A stretch of DNA of 15,236 bases from Planctomycetota bacterium. Its GTDB lineage: Bacteria; Planctomycetota; Phycisphaerae; FEN-1346. The notes beneath the pieces are model-generated. The model made no database searches, had not been told where the DNA came from, and saw only the letters and a program-made list of their open reading frames with translations. Within the stretch, counting starts at the first letter, position 1. Every line of letters begins with the position of its first letter. The stretch lies in contig JAPLMO010000009.1 of NCBI GenBank assembly GCA_026386995.1, positions 1 through 15,236 on the forward strand. Direction: 5' to 3'. Shown piece after piece: positions 1 through 5,344 of this stretch. The position numbers and the translations under genes are program-made.

Positions 1-1739
1 TCGAGGCCCTTGGCGACCATCTGGGTGCCCAGGAGGATGTCGAGTTCGCCGTCTCGGAATGCCGAGAGGATGCTCTCGTGTCCGCCGGCCCGGCGGACCG
101 AGTCGGAGTCCATGCGGCCGATGCGGATCTCCGGGAACTTCTGCCGGACTTCCTCCTCGACGCGCTGCGTGCCGGTGCCCCAGTAATTGACGGTCTCGGC
201 GGAGCAGGCGGGGCACGTTTCGGGCGGCGGCATGCGTTTGCCGCAGTAGTGGCACTGAAGTATGCCCGGCTTGGCGTGGTACGTCAGGCCGACGTCGCAG
301 TCGGGGCATCGGGCGGCGTGGCCGCACTTGACGCAGAAAAGGTGCGTGGCGAAGCCGCGGCGGTTCAGGAACAGGATCGTCTGCTCCTGCTTGCGCCAGG
401 CGTTGTCGATGGCCGATTCAAGTTGTTGCGAGAGAACGTGCTGTCCGTGCCGCGCGGCCGCTTCCTGCCGCATGTCGACGACGGTGACGAGGGGCATGGG
501 CCGGCCGGCGATTCGCTGCGTCAGTCGCGCCGTCTGATAGTGGTCGACGGTGCGGACGTTCTGGTACGATTCAAGGCTCGGCGTGGCGGAGCCCAGGATG
601 ACGGCCGCCCCGACGAGGCTGGCCCGCATGATGGCCACGTCGCGGGCGTGGTAGCGCGGCGAGGTGTCCTGCTTGAACGAGTTCTCGTGCTCCTCGTCGA
701 TCACGATCAGGCCGAGGTCGCGCACCGGGGCGAAGACGGCGCTGCGGGCGCCGATGACGACATCGGCCCGGCCCTCGGCGATGTCGCGCCACTGGCCGTG
801 CCGCTCGGCGTCCGTGAGGTTCGAGTGCAGGATGGCCACCTGGGTGAATCGTTCGCGGAACCTTCGGATGGTCTGCGGCGTAAGGGCGATCTCGGGCACA
901 AGGACGATCGCCTGCCTGCCGGCGTCGACCACGTCGGCGATGGCCCGCAGGTAGATCTCGGTCTTGCCCGAGCCTGTGACGCCCTGCAGGAGGACGACGC
1001 CGAACTTGTCGGCGGCCAGGAGATTCTTGACGCGCTGGAGGGCGAGCGACTGCTCGGCCGTCAGGTGGATGGCCTTGGGCTCCTCCAGTTCAATGAAGAG
1101 GTCACGGGCGCAGGCGTCGACCTGGAGGGTCTCGATGCGCAGGAGGCCCCTTTCGACGAGGCCCTTGATGACGGCGATGGTGCATCCGGCCTGGCGGGCT
1201 AGTTCGCGCGGGGCGAGGGCCGTGCCGCCTGCGGCCAACTGGTCCAGCACGCGGCGCTGCTTGGAGAGGATGCGGCCGGCTTCGGTTTCGGGCTTCTCGG
1301 TCCGCACGACGACCTGGACGGTCTTGAAGCCCGCGCCCTTCTTGACGGCGGCCGGCAGGATGGCCTCAAACACCTGGCCCAGCGGGCAGACGTAGTAGCG
1401 GCTGATCCAGAACGCCAGGTCCAGGAGGTCCTCGGTCAGAAGGGGCACGGGATCGAGGATCTCGGCGATGGGCTTTACTTCCGCCAGCGTGGTCGACTCC
1501 TGGCCCGAGATCACCCAGCCGGTGATCATGCGGTTGCCTTTGCCGAAGGGCACGACGACGCGCTGCCCCGGCCTCACGAGGGCCCGCATCTTCCCGGGCA
1601 CCGCGTAGGTGAACGTGCGATCCAGGCCCAGCGGCAGGGCGACCGACACAAACGGGGTCGCCAGGCCCGACGTTGCGGCGTCGGGCACAGGGCCGGTGGC
1701 CGAATTGGCTTTATTTGCAGGCATTGTGAGCGTGGTCAT
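1..1739 (-). CDS. priA: Primosomal replication restart helicase PriA (C-terminus beyond window)
   Basis: PriA is a superfamily 2 3'-5' DNA helicase that recognises stalled forks and reloads the replisome. About 579 residues are visible; a full PriA is usually about 700-750, so the C-terminal part lies beyond the left edge. Reading the minus strand from the ATG at 1739, an N-terminal DNA-binding domain contains TYAVPGKMRALVRPGQRVVV and PFGKGN. Walker A is GVTGSGKTE with Lys about residue 259, and the DEEH box is at about 348-351. A cysteine-rich zinc region follows near residues 470-525 (CPDC, CHYC, CPAC), then the helicase motif GTQMVAKG just before the edge. A second in-frame ATG at 1724 is possible; the first has an AAGGG close upstream. 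The opposite strand holds long open frames that are only shadows of this GC-rich gene. Confidence 0.96.
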   Translation of the reverse strand, partial: MTTLTMPANKANSATGPVPDAATSGLATPFVSVALPLGLDRTFTYAVPGKMRALVRPGQRVVVPFGKGNRMITGWVISGQESTTLAEVKPIAEILDPVPLLTEDLLDLAFWISRYYVCPLGQVFEAILPAAVKKGAGFKTVQVVVRTEKPETEAGRILSKQRRVLDQLAAGGTALAPRELARQAGCTIAVIKGLVERGLLRIETLQVDACARDLFIELEEPKAIHLTAEQSLALQRVKNLLAADKFGVVLLQGVTGSGKTEIYLRAIADVVDAGRQAIVLVPEIALTPQTIRRFRERFTQVAILHSNLTDAERHGQWRDIAEGRADVVIGARSAVFAPVRDLGLIVIDEEHENSFKQDTSPRYHARDVAIMRASLVGAAVILGSATPSLESYQNVRTVDHYQTARLTQRIAGRPMPLVTVVDMRQEAAARHGQHVLSQQLESAIDNAWRKQEQTILFLNRRGFATHLFCVKCGHAARCPDCDVGLTYHAKPGILQCHYCGKRMPPPETCPACSAETVNYWGTGTQRVEEEVRQKFPEIRIGRMDSDSVRRAGGHESILSAFRDGELDILLGTQMVAKGL

Positions 1740-1802
1740 AGCCCTTATAAAATCGACCGTTTCCGCGGGCGACTTGAGGGCCTGTTACCCTTTGTGGGGG
1801 GC

Positions 1803-1830
1803 ATTATAGCACACGGCCGCAGGTCGTCCA
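1803..1830 (-). promoter_or_regulatory. Probable priA promoter
   Basis: On the minus strand a perfect TATAAT (-10, 1803-1808) is preceded by TGGACG (-35, 1825-1830, four of six consensus bases) with a 16-base spacer. Transcription would start near 1796, giving a leader of about 55 bases before the priA ATG at 1739. The match is seen in the sequence; its use is inferred. Confidence 0.55.
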
Positions 1831-1860
1831 CAGGCTGGCGGCAACCTGCGCATCATGGGG

Positions 1861-2006
1861 TGCGCCAGAAGTTTCTGGCACGGGTGGCATGCCCAGGCCG
1901 CCGTTGCCTGGGCATGGTCGTTGGCCGACGCGCGACATGCCCACGCAAAAGCGGCGTGGGCATGCCACCCACGGGATTGGGCCGTGCCAGAAATTATTGG
2001 CACACC
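1861..2006. repeat. Cluster of palindromic REP-like repeats
   Basis: This stretch is built almost entirely of short inverted repeats. GCCAGAA/TTCTGGC comes first. CATGCCCAGGC (1888-1898) then pairs with GCCTGGGCATG (1906-1916), and CATGCCCACGC (1936-1946) pairs with GCGTGGGCATG (1954-1964). The two larger hairpins lie in opposite orientation, each with a GGGTGG flank (CCACCC for the second), like a REP doublet. GTGCC...GGCAC closes the cluster. A third relative lies at 12752-12786. No gene is supported here. Confidence 0.75.
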
Positions 2007-2008
2007 CG

Positions 2009-2095
2009 TCACAGCCCCAGTTCGGCCCGGAGCCGCTTGATCTGGTCCTCGGCCTCTTCGATCTCCTGCCAGTGTTCGACCGAGGCGCGCGGCCG
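2009..2095 (-). pseudogene. Possible coiled-coil gene tail (fragment)
   Basis: The minus strand encodes a short, highly charged C-terminal tail (WQEIEEAEDQIKRLRAELGL, then stop) that reads like the end of a coiled-coil protein. It abuts, in head-to-head orientation, the terminase-like fragment that starts on the other strand at about 2100. No start codon or upstream domain could be matched. It may be a gene fragment left by a rearrangement, or a chance reading frame. Confidence 0.25.
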
Positions 2096-2100
2096 GACGG

Positions 2101-2258
2101 TCGATGAATGGAAACTCAAGGCCAACGCCGTCGATAACCACTGGCTCGACTGCCTGGTGGGCTGCGCGGCAGCGGCCTCGATGCTGGGCGTGTCGCTCTT
2201 TCGCGGGGCGACGCCGAAGAAGGTCAAACGGAAACGGAAGCACGTTGCATACATATAG
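2101..2258 (+). pseudogene. C-terminal remnant of phage terminase large subunit
   Basis: The plus-strand frame ending at the TAG of 2258 encodes VDEWKLKANAVDNHWLDCLV, followed by a small-residue helix (GCAAAASMLGV) and a lysine-rich tail. The W...DNHWLDCLVGC pattern is typical of the extreme C-terminus of phage terminase large subunits (GpA-like packaging ATPase/nuclease). The ATPase and nuclease domains are missing: upstream there are only palindromic repeats and an oppositely oriented fragment. The stop codon overlaps the ribosome-binding site of the zinc-ribbon gene at 2270, so the original phage gene order seems preserved at this joint. Family assignment is from memory of the motif. Confidence 0.55.
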
Positions 2259-2269
2259 GAGAAGAAGCG

Positions 2270-2557
2270 ATGAGAAGGAAACGTCTTGGACGGCCAAAGG
2301 GGAGCAAGAACGCAGTGGACGTAGTGGTCGTCGAGCGGTCGCACTGTCCCCAATGCGGCAGTTCCCGCCGCAGCGAGTACTGGGGCCGCATGGTCCAGAA
2401 ATGCCCCGGCCTCCGCGCCGGACCTGCCCGCCTGGGCGGGCGGCACGCCCTACACCGCCATCATCCGCCGCCGGCCTGCCACGGCACGGCTGTGGCCGTG
2501 CCAGGGTGCCGGTGCCTCGACTGCGAGCAGACACGCATCGACAAGGAGCACGCCTAG
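2270..2557 (+). CDS. Com-like zinc-ribbon protein, disturbed by palindromic insertions
   Basis: A 95-residue frame starts at an ATG 8 bases after AGGAG. It begins with a basic segment (MRRKRLGRPKGSKN), then one zinc knuckle, CPQC (residues 26-29), and near the end CRCLDC (80-85). This is the layout of small phage zinc-ribbon proteins such as the Mu Com translational activator. The middle looks damaged. In another frame the DNA just before position 2475 reads TPYTAIIRRR, which would join smoothly to CRCLDC if a 32-base palindrome (2475-2506) were removed. A second palindrome, GCCCGCC-TG-GGCGGGC near 2430, lies upstream, and the two together restore the frame. The protein may fold poorly, so it could be a pseudogene. 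The end of this gene is repeated at 3885-3992 and 4752-4866. Confidence 0.45.
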   Translation: MRRKRLGRPKGSKNAVDVVVVERSHCPQCGSSRRSEYWGRMVQKCPGLRAGPARLGGRHALHRHHPPPACHGTAVAVPGCRCLDCEQTRIDKEHA

Positions 2558-2666
2558 CCGAGTTGTGGTTTGAGAGCCGACTACTTCGGCCTGCGGCGGC
2601 GACGAAGCGCCATAAAGCCGCCCAAGGCCAGAAGCGAGAGCGTGGCGGGTTCGGGAACCTCGGCGA
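2452..2666. repeat. PEP-CTERM cassette boundary repeat, copy 1
   Basis: The segment covers the end of the zinc-ribbon gene (plus strand), the short spacer, and the last 25-30 codons of the first PEP-CTERM gene (minus strand). It is repeated with only scattered differences at 3885-4099 and, cut short, at 4750-4908. Confidence 0.8.
2475..2506. repeat. 32-base palindromic element, copy 1
   Basis: The core is GGCACGGC-TGTG-GCCGTGCC, a perfect 8-base stem with a four-base loop. It splits the zinc-ribbon codons for RRR and CRCLDC. Identical copies sit at 3910-3941 and 4784-4815, inside the duplicated end of the same gene, so this insertion predates the duplications. Confidence 0.75.
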
Positions 2667-3660
2667 TACGGAACCCGACCTTGTCGCCCTCGAACGTCGG
2701 CTCGGTTTGTGTCCGATTCGCCGCGCGCAGGTAATCGCCGCCATTGGCGAACGACCCGCCCCGCACGCCGCAAATGAACCCGTTCAGGATCGCCTCGTTC
2801 CACTCCCACACGTTGCCGCCTTGGTCGAACGTGCCGTAGGGGCTGTTGGAGTTCTGGAACTCGCCGGCGATCGTGGTGTACTTGCCGGAATCGATGGGAT
2901 AGTCGGGGCCCGTGTATCCCTGTACAAAAACATAGTTGGCGTTGTTGCCGGAGGCGTCGGCCATGTCCCGCCCTGGGGCCGTGTTGCTGCTTGTGGCATA
3001 ATCCCAGTAGCCCGCATTGGTCCCGCCGCCCGTGTAATACGCCGCCTTGTACCACTCGTCCTCTGTGGGGATGTAGTACCGCCCGCCCTGGGCCACCGTC
3101 TTCCGCGTCGTCACGGCCATAAGTTCCGCATCGCTTGTCGCGCCGTTCAGGTAGTACGAGCCGTCTTCGGTGGTGCTGGCGTCCTGCGCCCCCGTAGGCT
3201 GACCGTGGGTCAGCCAATTGGCGAAACGTGCCGCATCGCCCCAAGAAACGAAATTCACCGGCCGGTTGGCGTAATCCGAGGCCACGCTGTAAGTGTAGGC
3301 GCCCGACGAGCCGGTTCGCTTGATGTTGCACACGCACATATAGGGCCACACAACATTATCTATCTCCATGAACGTGTTGTACAGCCCGTAGGTATCGGTC
3401 TTGGCCACGGCGTTGAGGAACTCCGTGTACTGACCGGCCGTCACCTCGTACTTGCCGATGTTGTAGGCGTAGGCCACCGAGCCGCAGATGCGGCTAGTGC
3501 CGAAGCCGCCGGCGCCGGCACCTGAAACTTCCCCGGCATTGCCCGGATTGCCCACGGGAACGGTCTCGATGTTGACCGCCGCCGTGGCGACCGAGGCCAG
3601 CGCTACACACAACGCTGCCACCACAACCGCCGCCCTCGCCACGCCTTTCACGCTGATCAT
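2581..3660 (-). CDS. PEP-CTERM sorted protein with formylglycine-generating-enzyme (SUMF1)-like domain
   Basis: This is a 359-residue exported protein. Residues 1-27 form a signal peptide. A domain of the sulfatase-modifying-factor/FGE family (C-type-lectin-like fold) spans about 30-333, with YNIGKYEVTAGQYTEFL (67-83), PVNFVSW (134-140), YYIPTEDEW (195-203), GGNVWEWNEA (281-290), GVRGGSF (298-304) and GFRIA (329-333). The C-terminus carries the sorting tag VPEP (335-338), a hydrophobic helix and RRRRR. In active FGE a cysteine follows GFR; here that position is Ile, so catalysis is unlikely and a binding or structural role at the cell surface is more probable. The ATG at 3660 was chosen because AGGGGAT precedes it and the signal peptide starts there; the open frame extends to 3747 without support. 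Its ends match those of the next PEP-CTERM gene. Confidence 0.88.
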   Translation of the reverse strand: MISVKGVARAAVVVAALCVALASVATAAVNIETVPVGNPGNAGEVSGAGAGGFGTSRICGSVAYAYNIGKYEVTAGQYTEFLNAVAKTDTYGLYNTFMEIDNVVWPYMCVCNIKRTGSSGAYTYSVASDYANRPVNFVSWGDAARFANWLTHGQPTGAQDASTTEDGSYYLNGATSDAELMAVTTRKTVAQGGRYYIPTEDEWYKAAYYTGGGTNAGYWDYATSSNTAPGRDMADASGNNANYVFVQGYTGPDYPIDSGKYTTIAGEFQNSNSPYGTFDQGGNVWEWNEAILNGFICGVRGGSFANGGDYLRAANRTQTEPTFEGDKVGFRIAEVPEPATLSLLALGGFMALRRRRRPK

Positions 3661-3694
3661 CGCCAATCCCCTTTCATGCCATGCGGTTACCAAA

Positions 3695-3734
3695 TAAAAA
3701 AGGGCGGTCTCCGACACTTCCCCGGAAATCGCCC
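3695..3734 (-). terminator. Terminator-like hairpin in the leader of the first PEP-CTERM gene
   Basis: On the minus strand GGGCGATTTCCG (3734-3723) pairs with CGGAGACCGCCC (3713-3702) with one mismatch and a G-U pair, and is followed directly by six T residues. It lies between the TATAGT box (3824-3829) and the start codon at 3660. It would act as an attenuator if transcription begins at that box. Confidence 0.65.
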
Positions 3735-3823
3735 AAGCGATACTCATTCAGATTGACGCGACGTACAACCCGCCGTTCCGCCCAACCCCCGTCAAGCGTG
3801 CGCGGCCGTCACTTTCGTCCAGA

Positions 3824-3829
3824 ACTATA
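3824..3829 (-). promoter_or_regulatory. Putative -10 box for the first PEP-CTERM gene
   Basis: TATAGT on the minus strand is preserved at the matching position (4697-4702) in front of the second PEP-CTERM gene. The -35 region is weak (TTGGCT, 18-base spacer). Use of this box gives a leader of about 155 bases. Confidence 0.35.
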
Positions 3830-3884
3830 CCCTACGATTGACCCAAAAGCCAACGAAAGCAAGTATCTTGGCTTCGCCCACGCC

Positions 3885-3992
3885 ATACACTTCTATCATC
3901 CGCCGCCGGCCTGCCACGGCACGGCTGTGGCCGTGCCAGGGTGCCGGTGCCTCGACTGCGAGCAGACACGCATCGACAAGGAGCATGCCTAG
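3885..3992 (+). pseudogene. Duplicated 3' end of the zinc-ribbon gene
   Basis: It encodes the tail CRCLDCEQTRIDKEHA, then stop, identical at protein level to the end of the gene at 2270-2557 and carrying the same 32-base palindrome. The N-terminal half, including the first zinc knuckle, is absent. It is a hitch-hiking fragment of the cassette duplication, with no start signal of its own. Confidence 0.7.
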
Positions 3993-4015
3993 CCGAGTTG
4001 TGGTTTGAGGGCCGA

Positions 4016-4534
4016 CTACTTCCGCCTGCGGCGGCGAACAAGGGCCATAAGGCCGCCCACGGCCAGAAGCGAGAGCGTAGCGGGTTCGGGTACCTGCGTG
4101 ACCTCAACCTGGAGACTTCCGGAGTTGTCTCCGTAGTAGGTGTCCATGATGTAGAAGTCGACCGGCTCGCCGCTCCCAACAATATCGTACCGATATACAT
4201 GAGCGGGGCTGAACGTGTGAATGAAGTAATTCTCTCCGTCGGACGTTCCTTGCCAGTCAACGAATTCGTCATTAACTTTAAGGCAACCGAAGTCACCAAA
4301 CGCATCCTGTTTCCACCCAGCGCCTCGCAGAATCCATGCTGCATCTTCCGCGCTACCGCCGTAGTTGAAGGTACCTGACGCCTCGATGGTATACGGAACG
4401 CTGGCAAGCAGAGGCTGCGATTGCACTTTACTCCCATTGGACGGAACAGTGAGAATTTCGGCTGATAATGGATTTGCTGCGGCCAGAAGCAACGCCACAA
4501 CCGCCGCCCTCGCCACGCCTCTTACGCTGATCAT
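4016..4534 (-). CDS. PEP-CTERM sorted protein, small beta-sandwich core
   Basis: This is a 172-residue exported protein. The signal peptide (1-25) starts MISVRGVARAAVV, nearly the same as the first PEP-CTERM gene. The core (about 26-146) includes VPYTIEASGTFNYGG, AEDAAW, LKVNDEFVDWQG and DTYYGDNSGSLQVEV. The last motif resembles the YGDNSGSL strand of PA-IL/LecA-like carbohydrate-binding beta-sandwiches, so glycan binding is a reasonable guess. VPEP (148-151), a hydrophobic helix and RRRRRK form the sorting tag. The usual model is export, then cleavage by an exosortase and attachment or display at the surface. The ATG at 4534 matches the start of the paralogous cassette; an in-frame ATG at 4552 would add MKRKLA. 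The core is unrelated to that of the neighbouring PEP-CTERM gene. Confidence 0.82.
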   Translation of the reverse strand: MISVRGVARAAVVALLLAAANPLSAEILTVPSNGSKVQSQPLLASVPYTIEASGTFNYGGSAEDAAWILRGAGWKQDAFGDFGCLKVNDEFVDWQGTSDGENYFIHTFSPAHVYRYDIVGSGEPVDFYIMDTYYGDNSGSLQVEVTQVPEPATLSLLAVGGLMALVRRRRRK

Positions 4535-4570
4535 CGCCAATTTCCTTTTCATGCCATGCGGTCCCAAAGA

Positions 4571-4608
4571 AAAAGGGCGATCTCCGGTACTCCCCCGGAA
4601 ATCGCCCT
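4571..4608 (-). terminator. Terminator-like hairpin in the leader of the second PEP-CTERM gene
   Basis: On the minus strand AGGGCGATTTCCGG pairs with CCGGAGATCGCCCT over 14 positions. The one non-Watson-Crick pair is a U-G that forms only in minus-strand RNA. TTTTTC follows. It is the counterpart of the hairpin at 3695-3734 and lies 37 bases before the ATG at 4534. Confidence 0.7.
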
Positions 4609-4696
4609 AGCGTTACTCACTCAGATTATCGTGACGTACAACCTGCCGTTCCGCCCGACTCCCGGCGAGCGTATCCGGCCGCCACTTTCGTCCAGA

Positions 4697-4702
4697 ACTA
4701 TA
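4697..4702 (-). promoter_or_regulatory. Putative -10 box for the second PEP-CTERM gene
   Basis: TATAGT sits in the duplicated leader, at the same distance from the hairpin as its twin at 3824-3829. No convincing -35 was found. Confidence 0.33.
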
Positions 4703-4965
4703 CCCTACGATTGGCCCAAAAGCAAATGGAAAGCAAGTATCTTGGCTTCGCCCACGCCCTACACCGCTATCATCCGCCGCCGGCCTGCCACGGCACGGCT
4801 GTGGCCGTGCCAGGGTGCCGGTGCCTCGACTGCGGGCAGGTGCGGATCGACAAGGAGTATGCCTAGCCGAGTTGTGGTTCGAGGGCCGACTACTTCCGCC
4901 TGCGGCACCGCCGCGCAGCGCGGCGTTGCGCCGGAACGCACGCGTCCGGCTTCAAGAGGGAAACT

Positions 4966-5074
4966 GGACGCTACCCGTATTTCCTCGATCACCGCTCCGC
5001 TTCATGCAAAGCATGGGTGCATGAGTAAATATTGCCCGAAGCAACGCTTGCGCAACACATAATATGTAGCGTCC
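4966..5074. repeat. Widely spaced 9-base inverted repeat
   Basis: GGACGCTAC (4966-4974) is the reverse complement of GTAGCGTCC (5066-5074). The interval has no gene. It could be the ends of a decayed small mobile element; no target duplication was seen. The rest of 4910-5344 holds a GC palindrome near 4915 and the promoter at 5133. Confidence 0.3.
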
Positions 5075-5132
5075 CCGGATTTTCCAAACCGCCAACCTGA
5101 CAAGGCGTGGGGAAACTCCTGGAATAGGTCCT

Positions 5133-5161
5133 TTGACAAACGGCCATTTATGGTACATAGT
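5133..5161 (+). promoter_or_regulatory. Probable promoter of the zinc-ribbon membrane protein gene
   Basis: A perfect TTGACA (5133-5138) is followed after 17 bases by CATAGT (5156-5161, four of six). It would give a leader of about 175 bases to the ATG at 5345. Confidence 0.5.
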
Positions 5162-5344
5162 ATTGGCGTTGCGCACACGGGTCGGCCGCTTGCCACGTCC
5201 TGTCGAAAGTGGAACGCGCGATCGGACGCCGCTTGCTACATGTGGGGCGTCCGCGCAAGAAGCGGCGGGGGAGCAAAAGGAATAGGTGGCTGTCACCGTG
5301 TGTGTAGGGGTGCTTATCATAGAGCGCGGCTAAGGGGACTCACC

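Larger units (their letters stand above)
3622..4099. repeat. PEP-CTERM cassette repeat, copy 2 (leader plus boundary)
   Basis: This block runs from the signal-peptide codons of the first PEP-CTERM gene through its leader hairpin and -10 box, the duplicated zinc-ribbon end (about 3885-3992), and the C-terminal codons of the second PEP-CTERM gene. The same order recurs at 4496-4908. Shared landmarks are a 'cgtccagaactataccctac' segment (3817-3836 and 4690-4709) and the 32-base palindrome (3910-3941). Confidence 0.8.
4496..4908. repeat. PEP-CTERM cassette repeat, copy 3 (truncated)
   Basis: This third copy contains the signal-peptide codons of the second PEP-CTERM gene, its leader, the duplicated zinc-ribbon tail (4752-4866, ending CRCLDCGQVRIDKEYA) and only the last few codons (RRRK, stop) of a lost third PEP-CTERM gene. 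Similarity stops at about 4908, where the sequence enters a GC palindrome. It marks one end of the array. Confidence 0.75.

Noticed and set aside
78..1202. Long plus-strand open frame of 374 codons
   Set aside because: It is the antisense shadow of priA; the minus-strand frame has PriA motifs throughout, while this one has no recognisable domain.
1861..2006. CRISPR array
   Set aside because: The repeats are inverted, differ in sequence and have no regular spacers.
2104..3525. Plus-strand open frame of 473 codons
   Set aside because: It runs through a terminase fragment in the wrong frame, a different frame of the zinc-ribbon gene and the antisense of the FGE-like gene, so it is not a gene.
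2581..3660. Active formylglycine-generating enzyme
   Set aside because: The cysteine expected after GFR is Ile, and the remaining cysteines (near 110 and 297) are not placed as in FGE; no sulfatase is nearby.
4556..5062. Plus-strand frame of 168 codons over the third cassette repeat
   Set aside because: Its sequence is leader, palindrome and zinc-ribbon DNA in mixed frames; the composition is not protein-like.
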